A stretch of 64,000 nucleotides of DNA from contig JACJXZ010000007.1 of NCBI GenBank assembly GCA_020636375.1, positions 248,001 to 312,000 of the forward strand, given 5' to 3'. Position 1 is the stretch's first letter. Each line of letters starts with the position of its first letter. Of this stretch, positions 8,765 through 18,248 are shown piece by piece. Both the position numbers and the translations under genes were made by a program. Below the pieces are notes generated by a model. That model had not been told where the DNA came from. It worked only from the letters and a program-made list of their open reading frames with translations, and searched no databases. The DNA is from Lewinellaceae bacterium (GTDB taxonomy: Bacteria; Bacteroidota; Bacteroidia; Chitinophagales; Saprospiraceae).

Positions 8765-9447
8765 GCAAAAAACTTGGAAAATTGGTGGACGGCCATCTGA
8801 ATGAGGGTGAAATAGATTCTATCCTCAGCGAAGCCATTCAGGCGAAGTTCGATGCAGAGCTGAGGCTGGACCTGGAAAAAAGCCTGCGGCAGGATTATAA
8901 CCTCACCCGGGAAAGCCAAAGGATTGAGCTTAAGGAAAGGAGAGGCAACAGGCGCTTTTCCCTTCTGGCTGCCATCGCCGCAAGCCTGGCGCTTTTCATT
9001 CTTGCCTGGATCGTTTTCCAGCCCTCCCCGGGCAACGTCCAGGAACTGGCATCCGCTTATTTAACAACGTCGGAAATCTACCACGGCGGCGCCCTGAAAG
9101 GAAATACCGAAAATGAGGAAGCCCGGACGCAGGCCATCCGCTCCTTTAACGCGGGGGAATATGCGCAGGCGGAGCAGTACTTCTCGGGCATCGGAAACAA
9201 AACGGAAGAAGACCTTTTTTACAGCGGCATGTCTTCCTTGTATCTGAAAGAGTATAAAGACGCCATCGCCAAGCTGAAAAGCCTGGCAGGATCGGAGTCG
9301 AGGTTTCAGGAAGAAGCAAACTGGTATCTGGCTATCGCCTACATCCTCGACGGGGACCTGGCAACTGCCAGGGAGCTGCTCTCAAAAATGGAACCGTCGA
9401 GCTGGAATCATGATAAAACCCGAAAATTGTTGGAAGCCCTGGAATAA
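8761..9447 (+). CDS. Single-pass membrane protein with TPR-like repeats, putative anti-sigma partner
   Basis: The 228-aa protein has a charged cytoplasmic N-terminal segment (1-65, rich in K, E and R), one transmembrane helix (about 66-86, FSLLAAIAASLALFILAWIVF) and an outer domain of about 140 residues with TPR-like helical pairs (GEYAQAEQYFSGI, LYLKEYKDAIAKLKSL, GDLATARELLSKM). It begins inside the ECF sigma gene (4-nt overlap). The cytoplasmic segment is about the right size to bind a sigma factor and the TPR part would sense something in the periplasm. An anti-sigma role is inference from position and topology; no zinc-binding or FecR domain is visible. Confidence 0.75.
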   Translation: MSKKLGKLVDGHLNEGEIDSILSEAIQAKFDAELRLDLEKSLRQDYNLTRESQRIELKERRGNRRFSLLAAIAASLALFILAWIVFQPSPGNVQELASAYLTTSEIYHGGALKGNTENEEARTQAIRSFNAGEYAQAEQYFSGIGNKTEEDLFYSGMSSLYLKEYKDAIAKLKSLAGSESRFQEEANWYLAIAYILDGDLATARELLSKMEPSSWNHDKTRKLLEALE

Positions 9448-9650
9448 AATTCTTCGAACTCCATGACCATTTGAGCAATTTTCCTTAGCTTTATTCTCTG
9501 AATTTAAGCCATTCCCCTCAACTCCCCCGACCTGATTCGCAGTTTCACTTATGGTGTTTTATGCGCCCGGCTTCAGTATTTCAGGCAGTATTGCATGCCA
9601 TAAGTAGCAAACGATAAAACCGGTAAACCAGGCTCAAAAAGAGAAAACAC

Positions 9651-12600
9651 ATGAACAACCGTTTTTTACTACTGCTCGCATTGAGCTTTATGCACATATA
9701 TTCGGATCTGTGGGGGCAGAACCCGAATGCTCCCGGCACGCAGGAACCTCATCCTAATCAGTATTTCGTCAAGCTTTGCCACGGCGTCAGCAACAAGGAA
9801 GCAAACGCCTTAATGTCAGAGCTGAACTCTGTACAGCTGTGGGAAAATAAAAAGATCGGCCTGCGCCTCTGGGCGGTCAAGCAACTTCCTTATTCCTGTT
9901 CGGATGGGGACATTACAGACATCAACGAGCATTTGGTCCGTTCCAAGAGGAAGACCAACATCGATGATGCCATGCTGAATATGGTCTTTACCCTGGAAGG
10001 AAATGATTTTGGCAATGGGAACAGCAATTTTGACAACCTCAATTTGAATGGGGCCCTTGGTTCTACCCCGGTCAGGATCGCCATCCTGGATTCCGGCATT
10101 TCCGATGCTGCCATTGCCGCCAGCGCCGACTATTCCGGGCCGGTTGTCTATACCGGCTACGATTATGTGGACGACGACCCGGTCCCGGATGACCAGAACG
10201 GCCATGGCACGCATATTGCGGGCGTCATTTATGACATTGTCAGCCGGATAAGTACGCCTTCCAATATAACGTTTGATATCCGGAAAACCCATGACGAAGA
10301 TGGGTTTGGCGATATTTCAAATCTCATTTCCGCGATTGTCGATGCCGTTGATGCCGGCGCGAATGTCATCAACATGAGCTTCAGCTACTATGAAATATTC
10401 GACAGCGAGGAGTTGAACCCCCTCCAGGTGGCGATTGAGTACGCCGAGCAGAAAGGGGTATTGGTCGTGGCGTCGGCCGGCAATAAATACCAGAATAATG
10501 ATGCCCCCGGAGCCGTGCCGGTTCCGGCCAACCTGCCTAATGAAAATATCATTTCCGTGGCTTCCAACCGGAGTGATGAATCGCTGAGTTCCTTCAGCAA
10601 TTACGGGTCCAACTCTGTGGATGTCAGCATCCTGGGCGAGAGCATTCCCGGCCCGGGTTTGAATGGAAACCGGGCATACGGTTCCGGCACATCCCTGTCT
10701 ACGGCCATTGTGACCGCGTTATCTGCGATCCTCGGGACGCGCCAGGACCAGTTCAACAGCTGTGAAATCAAATGCACTTTGATAAATACCTCGAAAAACG
10801 TTCCGGCCATGCAGGGGCTTAACCAGGCCAATGGCGTTATCAATTTTCAAAATGCACTGCAATCCACACCCTCCCAATGCCAGCAGGCTTGCCCGGACAT
10901 TGATCCAACTGTCGTGATGAGCTGCGGGGCCAATTGCCCGCCGGAGACGAACGACATGAATCTCTGTGTGCCGGCGGAGGTGACAGTCGTCGACCAATTG
11001 CTGGTTTATGATGTTGAGGAGGACGTCATCACCTTTACGCCAACCCCGGTATACGGCCCGTTCCGGGGCACGGTGGCTATCTACCCGGATGGCACTTTTT
11101 CCTACACCTCTTTTAGCGGCCAACCGGACCTGTTCGTCTATCAGGTTTGTGACGATAAGCAGGAAGCGTGTTCAGACGGGTGCAACCAGGGCGTAGTGTA
11201 CATCAACACCGCCGGGTGCAACCCTCCTTCCAATAACGGAAATTACATTTATACGGGGCAGGACTGTGTGATGGCGACCAATGACGAGCCCAAGCTGCTG
11301 ACCTTCCGCTATACCGGGCAGGATTGCAGCGCCACGAACCACGCCCAGGATCCCGGCAAGGTGAGCTGTTATGGAAATCCGGCCTTCGCGCCGGTGGTCT
11401 ACGTTACCGCCCTCGGGAGCAAAGCTTATTTTACCGATCGGGAAGTGCCTTTAAACGGGACTTTTTCCATTGATGCGGCAAGTGTAGGCGATCAGAAGCT
11501 GAAGTCCAGCACAGAAATCCTTTTGAAAAATGCGGCGGGGCAGTTATTGCAGGTGGTTGAATTTAACACTTCCGGCTCCCAGCCGCTGAGGGTACAGGAC
11601 CAGTTTGGCGGCCTGGTTCTGGAAGGCTACTTGTCGGAAGTCAATTTGCCCTGTGGGGATCCCGACCTGGAAAACCGGGATATTTATGATTGTGTCGTCG
11701 AGACAGGGGAGGTACCCAAATTGCTGACGTTTCGTTACACCGGCGAGGGTTGCAGCGCCATGGACCACGATCAGGATCCCGGCAAGGTCATTTGTTCCGG
11801 CGATCCCGGGTTTGCCCCAACCGTATATGTCACGGCGATAGGCGATGCGGATAAATATTATCTCATCAATCAGGAAGTATCCGTTGACGGCACATTTTCC
11901 GTCGATGCCGCCAGTGCAGGAGAAGATAAACTGAAGAATAATACAACCATCCTCCTGAAGAATGCCGCAGGGCAAATACTGGAGACCGTCGTGCTGCACA
12001 CTTCCGGTTCGCAACCCCTGGGCCGGAAAGATTTGTTTGGCGGCCTGGTCCTCGAGGGCTATTTGTCGAAAGACGATGTCACCTGCGGGAACCCGGAGGT
12101 AGAAAACCGGAATATCCTGGATTGCGACAAGGAGACCGGCGAGTCTCCCCGCCTGCTGACCTTCCGGTATACCGGCGAGGGTTGCGGGGCCATGGATCAC
12201 AATCAGGATCCCGGAAAGGTGCAGTGTTCCGGCGATCCCGGGTTTGCCGGGGAGGTTTATGTCACTGCAATAGGCGGCAGCGACAAATATTACCTCATCA
12301 ACCGGGCGGTATCTCTGGACGGCACTTTTTCGGTCGACGCCGCCCGGGTGGGAGAGAACAAACTGAAAAATACCACGACGATCTACCTGAAGGACGCCGA
12401 TGGGCAAATACTGCAAACCGTAATGCTGGAGACCTCCGGCTCTCAGCCCCTGGGCCTGAACGACCAGTACGCCAGCCTTCGTCTGGCCGGTTACCTGGGC
12501 GAGCATGGCGGCATTTGCGGGAAGCCGAGAATCCCGACGGCCCTGGGCGATTGCTGTGATTATACGGGCAAAAAACCCCGGATATTGACCCTGCAGTACA

Positions 12601-13691
12601 CCGGCGATGGTTGTAACGTCACCACCCACAATCAGGAACCCGGCAAAGTATATTGCTCGGGAGACCCCGGTTATGCTTCTTTCGTCTATGTTTCGGCAGA
12701 ATCGGTTGACGGCAATAAGCGCGAGGTCGTTTTTACAGATTTGCCGGTGCCCCTCAACGGGATCTTCGACGTAGATGCGACGAGCATCGGGGAGAATAAA
12801 TTTAAGAAGGACCTTGTCTTTTATCTGAAAGACGCTCAGGGCAATTTGCTGCAGGAGGTGAAATTCCGCGCTTCCTGTTCCGAGCCGCTGGGGGAAGGCA
12901 ACCAGTTCGGTGCGTTGTCCCTGAAGGGTTATGTTGCAGAAAACGGAGATATTTGCGGGGATATGCCCGTAAGCCAGGCTTGCGATCCGACATCTGGCTG
13001 CACAACGACGGGGAAGCGTTCGGCTATCGGACTGATGTACCTGGGGGCAACCGAAACCGCTGTGGCCGCCTATTCCAAATCCGTCGGCCAGGAGTTCATC
13101 GGCAGTTACCTGAACGTAGGCCCCGGCGATTTTATCGTCTTTTCGTCTTTGTACCGGAATGCCGGCAGCATGGGCCACTTCTTCTTGCAATGGGCGGGAG
13201 GCCAGTCCGTGGAAATACCCGTGGAAACGTCGGTGGACATCCTTGGGAATGTCTACGGCGATTTCATGGTTGTGCAGCAGCTGGACCAGGAATTCAATGA
13301 CTGCCGGATCGCTTTTTCGGGCTGCAGCGAGGTAAACCGCCAGTGCGGAGAACCCGTCCTCGCAGATTCTCAGCAGGAAACGTCCAATCCGGTCGAACCG
13401 ACACCTCCGGATCGCTTTGCCCTGCAAGCTTTCCCGGAAAAAGATGTAATTTTGTATCCGAATCCGGCCCGTCAGGTTGTATACCTTGGCCTTGAGGATT
13501 ATGCCGGCGAGACGCTTGACATCGCGCTTTACGATTCCGTCTCCCGTCAACTGAAACGGATCAGGGTTGCCGAAGCCGCCCCTCTTCAGGAGGTGAGCCT
13601 CGCGGAAATACCCAACGGAGTCTACTACGTCATCATTCAGCCGGAAGAAGGCCGGCCGGTTTCGAAAAAACTGGTTGTTGCCCGGAATTAA
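9651..13691 (+). CDS. T9SS-secreted subtilisin-like (S8) protease with four tandem extracellular domains
   Basis: This 1346-aa protein has a signal peptide (1-23) and a pro-region (about 30-130). The S8 catalytic domain has an intact triad: D147 (ILDSG), H185 (GHGTHIAG) and S348 (GTSLSTA), with the oxyanion Asn in SAGN. A short cysteine-rich segment follows. Next come four tandem copies of a ~143-aa domain at about residues 545, 686, 830 and 973, each with LLTFRYTG..C, DPGKV.C.G.P, YV.A and a later SGSQPLG-type motif. I recall this kind as DUF7467, not verified. A variant domain follows at about 1115-1250, then a T9SS sorting domain at about 1270-1346 (LYPNPARQVVYL, NGVYYVII). It sits between the ECF/membrane pair and the CHAT gene, suggesting a shared pathway. 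Confidence 0.93.
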   Translation: MNNRFLLLLALSFMHIYSDLWGQNPNAPGTQEPHPNQYFVKLCHGVSNKEANALMSELNSVQLWENKKIGLRLWAVKQLPYSCSDGDITDINEHLVRSKRKTNIDDAMLNMVFTLEGNDFGNGNSNFDNLNLNGALGSTPVRIAILDSGISDAAIAASADYSGPVVYTGYDYVDDDPVPDDQNGHGTHIAGVIYDIVSRISTPSNITFDIRKTHDEDGFGDISNLISAIVDAVDAGANVINMSFSYYEIFDSEELNPLQVAIEYAEQKGVLVVASAGNKYQNNDAPGAVPVPANLPNENIISVASNRSDESLSSFSNYGSNSVDVSILGESIPGPGLNGNRAYGSGTSLSTAIVTALSAILGTRQDQFNSCEIKCTLINTSKNVPAMQGLNQANGVINFQNALQSTPSQCQQACPDIDPTVVMSCGANCPPETNDMNLCVPAEVTVVDQLLVYDVEEDVITFTPTPVYGPFRGTVAIYPDGTFSYTSFSGQPDLFVYQVCDDKQEACSDGCNQGVVYINTAGCNPPSNNGNYIYTGQDCVMATNDEPKLLTFRYTGQDCSATNHAQDPGKVSCYGNPAFAPVVYVTALGSKAYFTDREVPLNGTFSIDAASVGDQKLKSSTEILLKNAAGQLLQVVEFNTSGSQPLRVQDQFGGLVLEGYLSEVNLPCGDPDLENRDIYDCVVETGEVPKLLTFRYTGEGCSAMDHDQDPGKVICSGDPGFAPTVYVTAIGDADKYYLINQEVSVDGTFSVDAASAGEDKLKNNTTILLKNAAGQILETVVLHTSGSQPLGRKDLFGGLVLEGYLSKDDVTCGNPEVENRNILDCDKETGESPRLLTFRYTGEGCGAMDHNQDPGKVQCSGDPGFAGEVYVTAIGGSDKYYLINRAVSLDGTFSVDAARVGENKLKNTTTIYLKDADGQILQTVMLETSGSQPLGLNDQYASLRLAGYLGEHGGICGKPRIPTALGDCCDYTGKKPRILTLQYTGDGCNVTTHNQEPGKVYCSGDPGYASFVYVSAESVDGNKREVVFTDLPVPLNGIFDVDATSIGENKFKKDLVFYLKDAQGNLLQEVKFRASCSEPLGEGNQFGALSLKGYVAENGDICGDMPVSQACDPTSGCTTTGKRSAIGLMYLGATETAVAAYSKSVGQEFIGSYLNVGPGDFIVFSSLYRNAGSMGHFFLQWAGGQSVEIPVETSVDILGNVYGDFMVVQQLDQEFNDCRIAFSGCSEVNRQCGEPVLADSQQETSNPVEPTPPDRFALQAFPEKDVILYPNPARQVVYLGLEDYAGETLDIALYDSVSRQLKRIRVAEAAPLQEVSLAEIPNGVYYVIIQPEEGRPVSKKLVVARN
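11283..12970 (+). repeat. Four tandem in-frame domain repeats within the S8 protease gene
   Basis: Four coding repeats of about 420-430 bp start near 11283, 11706, 12138 and 12567. The second and third are visibly similar at DNA level (shared runs around ACCGGCGAGGGTTGC and TCCGGCGATCCCGGGTTTGCC). This points to recent duplication, whereas the first and fourth have diverged. Confidence 0.8.
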
Positions 13692-13699
13692 AGACAGGT

Positions 13700-13935
13700 T
13701 CGTGGAATAGGGGTGGATGTGGAAACGAGCGGAGATACACGGAAATAGATGGAAATACATGGAAATGGGTGGAGATATAGAAATGCCCTGAAATCTGCCG
13801 CCCTGCCTATGTGTTCTATGCGGTTAAACCAACCACATTTTTTTACCATATAGGCCACATCAGGCCACATGGATTGCGCCGCCTATGTGTTCTATGCGAA
13901 AACCCCTATGTGCTCTATGCGGCTAAACCAAAGGC
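13700..13935. repeat. Intergenic short repeats between protease and CHAT genes
   Basis: The 378-bp gap 13692-14069 holds no convincing gene. It contains GGAAATAnATGG-type repeats (13720-13785), a motif also present near 21397 and 24735. Three near-copies of CCTATGTGTTCTATGCGG appear at about 13808, 13877 and 13906. Confidence 0.6.
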
Positions 13936-14069
13936 CTAAATAGATACTATATGGTGTAGCTGTGTGTAAACCGTAGCCTGTAGGGATAATAGCCCATTGC
14001 CAGGGCTGTAAGGTCCTGGAATAGGGGCAGCGTTATATTAAGTCCTGTACGCCGTCTATATGCACAATT

Positions 14070-16931
14070 ATGACCAATTTCCTATATGTAGCACTGGCAA
14101 CATTCCTGTTTGTTCTGAACCAGAATGCGGCAGCGGCGGAAGATCCGTATTTCAGTCAGCTATTTGCCGGGATAAGCGGATATTTAGAGGAAGGGGAATA
14201 TGAGAAGGTTCTGGAAGCGCTCCCCCGTTTCTCTGCCGAAAAAGAATTTAAAGCGCTTACCTGCTATCAAAAAGGAAGGATACTACATAAGATCGGCGTA
14301 GCCTATTACCTCCTCGACCGGGAACAGGACGCCATCCGGTGTTTTCGGGATTCGGTGCTCGCTGTCTGGCGGAATTGCCCGGAAGTGCCTGCCGCTGAAA
14401 GGGCCAATACCATCTACAATATCGGGATCTGCTACCAGTACCTCGGCGATTTCCAGCAGGCCAAACGCCATCTCGACGAGGCTTTGCTGATCTTCGAGAA
14501 CGCCCCGGATTACGCCCCTTTTGACCTCGCCCGGAAATATCAGGGAATTGCCAACTTTTACAGGGATAACTTCGACTCATTTCGCGCCGGGCTCTATTAT
14601 GAGAATGCCCTCAGTATTTTCCGGAGAATAGAAGGCACCGAAGCCCTGCGGTTTGATATCCTGAACAGTTTCCTCATCCTGAGTATCGACCGGAAGGATT
14701 ATGAAAAGGCAGAAATGTACTTTGATGAAGCCATGGCATTATACCGGGAATCTCCCGAATCCATCGAGGATTACGACCTGTCTATCCTCTACCAAAATGC
14801 CGGCATTTGTTATGTCGAACGGGACGAACTGGACAAGGCAATGGAAAATACCCGGGCGGGCCTGAGCCTGATTGATCCGTCGACGGCGCCCGCCTTGTAT
14901 TCCAATGCCATTGAAAAAATAGCGGTGATCAACCGGAGACAAAAGCAATTTGCCCGGGCCATCGAGGGGCTGAATGAAGTGGTCCGGTTAAGAAAGGCGA
15001 ATTTGAATAATGCAGAAGATTACCAGCAACTGGCTTACGCTTACGAGAACCTCTTTGAGGTTTACAAAGATAAAGGCGATCCCGAACGGGCCGGCGCCTT
15101 TCTCCAGAAGGCCTTTGAAACTTTGCTGGTCGAGGAGGTTTTTGATGACAATGGCGCACCTGTTGTCGGACAGTCCGTCGCGTACAACGACCTCGGCCTG
15201 GTCCGGTTGTTGTCCCTCAAGGCGCAACTTCTGCGAAGTGAATTCCAGGCTACCCAAAGCCCGGCCATCCTCGAAAAATCCCTCAGCCTTCACGCCAAGA
15301 TAGATTCTGTCATCAGCAAAAACATCCTGCTCTTCCAGTTCCAGAAATCCAAATTGAATTTCCTGGAGCTGGTCCAGGGTTATTACGGCGATGCGATCCG
15401 GGACGCCTTAAAAGTGTATGAGCTCAGCGGAGAACAGAAGTATCTGCGCTCGGCCTACTTTTTTTCGTCCAAAACAAAAGCGATCATCCTCCGAAATGAG
15501 CTGAAGGAGGCAAATGCTTTTCAATCTGCCGCTTCTCCGGAAATCATCGAAAAGGAAAAGGCCCTGGCCCAGAAGATGTTCACCATTCAGGAACAACTTT
15601 CCAATAACGAAACGGGAAATGGGGCCATCCTAAGGCAATACGTTGAAGTCCAAAGAGAAATGGATAGGCTCCTCCTCAGTATCGAACGGGAGGAACCTGC
15701 GTATTTCCGGAATAAGTATGCCTTTATTTCCCCCCCGGGCCTCGATGAAATCCAGAAATCATTGCCTGAAGGCCTGGCTATCATCGAGTATTTCTACCGG
15801 ACAGACACGATCTATAGCTTCTGGATAACCCGCAGCCACCTGTTTCATATCTCTATCGACAACAATGAACAACTGGAAGGGGCTATCCGGGATTATGTAA
15901 ATCAATGCCATGACCCCAATTTGCCCCTTTCCGGTAAAACGGGCCATTTTTTATATGAAAAACTGATCGCCGAAGGCCTTACCCGAAAGGCATTACGCGG
16001 CGTAACCCGCTTATGTATTATTCCGGACGACCTGTTGCATACGATCCCGTTTGAAGCGCTGAACAGCGCAGCTGAGGAAAAAAATCAGTTTCTCATCAAA
16101 GACTACAGCGTCGCTTATTCCTATTCTGCGGGCTTGCTTGTCAGGGAAAAAAGCGAATCTTTTGATATCCCCTATCTGGGAGTCAGCACTCAGTATACCC
16201 CTGATCTTTCCGGGAAACTAAAAAACAGGAGGTTGTTGTTCGGCCAGGAAAATCTTTCCCAGCTGGTTTTGGGCAAGGAGGAAATTGACCGGGGGGCGGC
16301 TATTTTTGCCGGCAGGAAACTCCTGGACCAACAGGCTACGCTCGGGAATTTTTACGCTTATGCTTCCTCTGCCCGGATCATTCATTTGTCTTTACACGGG
16401 CTCGTAGATTTCGATGATCCCCTCCGGTCCTGTATCTTGTTCGACGACCACCGGGAGGAGTTCGTCCTCTCCGCTTTCGACCTTTATTCTCTTAAGATAA
16501 ATGCCAATCTGGTCGTGCTCAGCGCCTGCCATTCCGCCAATGGGAAAATTTACAGAGGCGAAGGGGTGCAAGGGATCAGCAAGGCTTTTATGCTGAGTGG
16601 CGCTCAAACCATCCTTTCCAGCTTGTGGAGTGCTTCTGAAGCCAGTTCATTAGAGATCATGACTGCCTTCCTCCGGAATATTAAAAATCGAAATCCGAAC
16701 GACCTGGGGCTGCACCAGGCAAAACTGGATTACCTGGCGAATGCCCGCCCTAGCCAACAGCATCCTTTCTACTGGGCAAATTTTATCATCATCGGGGAAT
16801 TGAATTCCCACCAGGCACCCTCCTTCCCGGCCGGGAAAATCATCACTGCCCTGGCCCTGGCCCTGGTAATCGGGTTATTGCTCCTGTCCGTTAAAAAACG
16901 GCCGGGATGGGCCTTTCCTGCAAAAAAATAA
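14070..16931 (+). CDS. Membrane-anchored TPR-CHAT protease-like protein
   Basis: This 953-aa protein has a signal peptide (MTNFLYVALATFLFVLNQ...AAAAE) and a long TPR array (about 30-400, e.g. RANTIYNIGICYQYLGDFQQAKRHLDEAL). A helical linker follows, then a CHAT domain (caspase-like, about 590-900). The expected catalytic pair is present: H776 in HLSLHG and C820 in VVLSACHSANG, 44 residues apart, followed by GVQGISKAFMLSGAQTILSSLW. A C-terminal transmembrane helix (about 924-941) ends in KKRPGWAFPAKK, a positive inside tail. The prediction is therefore a type I membrane protein with TPR and CHAT in the periplasm. CHAT proteases known from CRISPR-associated and gasdermin systems are cytoplasmic, so this placement is unusual. 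It follows the secreted S8 protease and probably acts with it. Confidence 0.9.
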   Translation: MTNFLYVALATFLFVLNQNAAAAEDPYFSQLFAGISGYLEEGEYEKVLEALPRFSAEKEFKALTCYQKGRILHKIGVAYYLLDREQDAIRCFRDSVLAVWRNCPEVPAAERANTIYNIGICYQYLGDFQQAKRHLDEALLIFENAPDYAPFDLARKYQGIANFYRDNFDSFRAGLYYENALSIFRRIEGTEALRFDILNSFLILSIDRKDYEKAEMYFDEAMALYRESPESIEDYDLSILYQNAGICYVERDELDKAMENTRAGLSLIDPSTAPALYSNAIEKIAVINRRQKQFARAIEGLNEVVRLRKANLNNAEDYQQLAYAYENLFEVYKDKGDPERAGAFLQKAFETLLVEEVFDDNGAPVVGQSVAYNDLGLVRLLSLKAQLLRSEFQATQSPAILEKSLSLHAKIDSVISKNILLFQFQKSKLNFLELVQGYYGDAIRDALKVYELSGEQKYLRSAYFFSSKTKAIILRNELKEANAFQSAASPEIIEKEKALAQKMFTIQEQLSNNETGNGAILRQYVEVQREMDRLLLSIEREEPAYFRNKYAFISPPGLDEIQKSLPEGLAIIEYFYRTDTIYSFWITRSHLFHISIDNNEQLEGAIRDYVNQCHDPNLPLSGKTGHFLYEKLIAEGLTRKALRGVTRLCIIPDDLLHTIPFEALNSAAEEKNQFLIKDYSVAYSYSAGLLVREKSESFDIPYLGVSTQYTPDLSGKLKNRRLLFGQENLSQLVLGKEEIDRGAAIFAGRKLLDQQATLGNFYAYASSARIIHLSLHGLVDFDDPLRSCILFDDHREEFVLSAFDLYSLKINANLVVLSACHSANGKIYRGEGVQGISKAFMLSGAQTILSSLWSASEASSLEIMTAFLRNIKNRNPNDLGLHQAKLDYLANARPSQQHPFYWANFIIIGELNSHQAPSFPAGKIITALALALVIGLLLLSVKKRPGWAFPAKK

Positions 16932-17039
16932 TTAAAAAAAATCTCCTCTTTCAGTCACGTTTCCTTTCGGGCCATCTTATACAGGTGAAGTGCGAAAGCG
17001 CCTCTTTTATTGATTACTACTGATATAACAAACACGACC

Positions 17040-17201
17040 ATGAACTATAAAATACAACGTACACGCAAAACTCTCCCCGTAGCTTTTGGCATTTTTCCTT
17101 GCCCTTTTTCCCGCAGGCAGGCACTCCGGCCGGATGTTGCCGGTTGGGCAGAAAAAGGAGGCTCCATTGTGGTTATGGAAGATATTGTATTGGGTAAATA
17201 A
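17040..17201 (+). CDS. Possible small protein after the CHAT gene
   Basis: A 53-codon frame starts at ATG 17040 (MNYKIQRTRKTLPVAFG), is basic at the N-terminus and ends VVMEDIVLGK. An earlier in-frame ATG lies at 17010. It lies about 110 bp downstream of the CHAT gene on the same strand. I recognise no family; the frame could be accidental. The rest of the 16932-17462 gap holds the palindromic element at 17241-17330. Confidence 0.25.
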   Translation: MNYKIQRTRKTLPVAFGIFPCPFSRRQALRPDVAGWAEKGGSIVVMEDIVLGK

Positions 17202-17240
17202 AGCCGGCCCCGGGAGGGAGAAGCGCGAGTTGAAAAGATA

Positions 17241-17330
17241 GGTAGTGTATTAAATCCGTTGATCTATCCAGCGGACCTGGAGGTCCGCTCTCCATTTGCA
17301 CTGAAACTTCAACGGATTTAATACACCACC
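17241..17330. repeat. Palindromic element, family C copy 1
   Basis: Terminal inverted repeats of 21 bp (20 matching) begin GGTAGTGTATTAAATCCG at the left and end ATTTAATACACCACC at the right. The interior has a perfect palindrome, GCGGACCTGGAGGTCCGC, at 17271-17288. There is no ORF. A related layout with different termini is found at 33763-33921. Confidence 0.7.
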
Positions 17331-17462
17331 AAAAGATATATTTGCTTTTCTTTGTGTTGTGAAATTTATCGAAACCCGGAAAATACTGCCCTCAGTCATT
17401 TTCCGGTTTTTTTAAATAATAACCGGCCTTGCTATGGGGCCTATTGAATTTCAGGGCAGCCC

Positions 17463-17972
17463 CTACTCCAACCCCGCCACCACGGTCAACCCATACTCCC
17501 CAAGCCCGAACTGCCACTCCACCCGGGCCGAGGAATTGTAATGCCGCTTGATGTCTTCGTTGTACAGCTGCACCGCCCGCCGCTGGTGGCTGCCGGAAAT
17601 AATGGAAAAAAGCAGCCCCCCGCCGATGCCGGCACCGCCCAGCAGCATCAGGTCCTCTCCTGTGCCTCGGTTGTCCTGCCGGATAAGGAAGCCGCCGAGA
17701 AAGATAATGCCGCCAATCGTATAACTCACCGCCGCCATCTGGTCGCTCACCACCGCCACCTGCATCTGGTCGTGGGCAAGGGGATGGCCCGTCATAAACC
17801 ACTGCATGACCTGGATGTTGAGTCGCTTGCCATCCAACAGGTAAGCGTTGCCGAAAAGGGCCGGGCGGGTAATAATGGTGTCCTTTGCCAGTTCGTGATA
17901 GGGGCTTTGAGAGAAAACGCCGGCCAGGGACAGGAAGCAGAGGATGATCGCTGAGAGTAGTTTCCTAAACAT
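17463..17972 (-). CDS. Small exported membrane protein of unknown function
   Basis: About 169 aa from the ATG at 17972, chosen because it gives a clean signal peptide (MFRKLLSAIILCFLSLAGVFSQ); the frame is open further upstream but without a plausible start. Two hydrophobic, glycine-rich segments follow (VSYTIGGIIFLGGFLI and LMLLGGAGIGGGLLFSII), then a charged C-terminal region with YNEDIKRHYNSSARVEWQFGLGEYGLTVV. It may be a small integral membrane or outer-membrane-associated protein. Its start overlaps the end of a remnant frame (17965-18060), as in a former operon. A decayed copy of its 3' end lies at 6692-6807, so the family was once duplicated here. Confidence 0.7.
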   Translation of the reverse strand: MFRKLLSAIILCFLSLAGVFSQSPYHELAKDTIITRPALFGNAYLLDGKRLNIQVMQWFMTGHPLAHDQMQVAVVSDQMAAVSYTIGGIIFLGGFLIRQDNRGTGEDLMLLGGAGIGGGLLFSIISGSHQRRAVQLYNEDIKRHYNSSARVEWQFGLGEYGLTVVAGLE

Positions 17973-18060
17973 GTTTGACCATTTGGTTAAAGGCCTCGAG
18001 CAGTTGGATGTCATCATAATATACCACCACCGCCTGGAAATGGTTGGCGCCCGCATTCTT
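17965..18060 (-). pseudogene. 31-codon 3' remnant of a gene formerly upstream of the 17463-17972 gene
   Basis: On the minus strand, 31 codons read KNAGANHFQAVVYYDDIQLL then EAFNQMVKHV and stop with TAG inside the next gene's ATGTTTAG start. Composition is protein-like and the 8-nt overlap is typical of an operon junction. A TAA stop stands immediately upstream at 18061-18063, and no larger frame continues. I infer that the 5' part was lost in a deletion. The family is not recognised. Confidence 0.5.
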
Positions 18061-18248
18061 TTATGCTGATCCGGCTGGTTTTGTGGCTGACAAAATCCTG
18101 GCCCGGCTCCAGTCAGTGCGTCACCGCCGACCGTGCGCCGGTATATCCGGAAAAGGCCACCCTTCCTGTAACGCAGAATACGGCAATTCCATGTGTATTA
18201 ACACCGCAGCGTGATTCAAATCGCGGCGGGGGTGCAGCGCCAGGGCAG

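Noticed and set aside
11544..13760. A 738-codon minus-strand frame.
   Set aside because: It is antisense to the tandem domains of the S8 protease; the repeated structure of the real gene creates a repeated mirror frame.
18200..18230. A TTCAAAT sequence resembling a tRNA T-loop.
   Set aside because: The five flanking bases do not pair as a T-stem and no anticodon arm could be placed.
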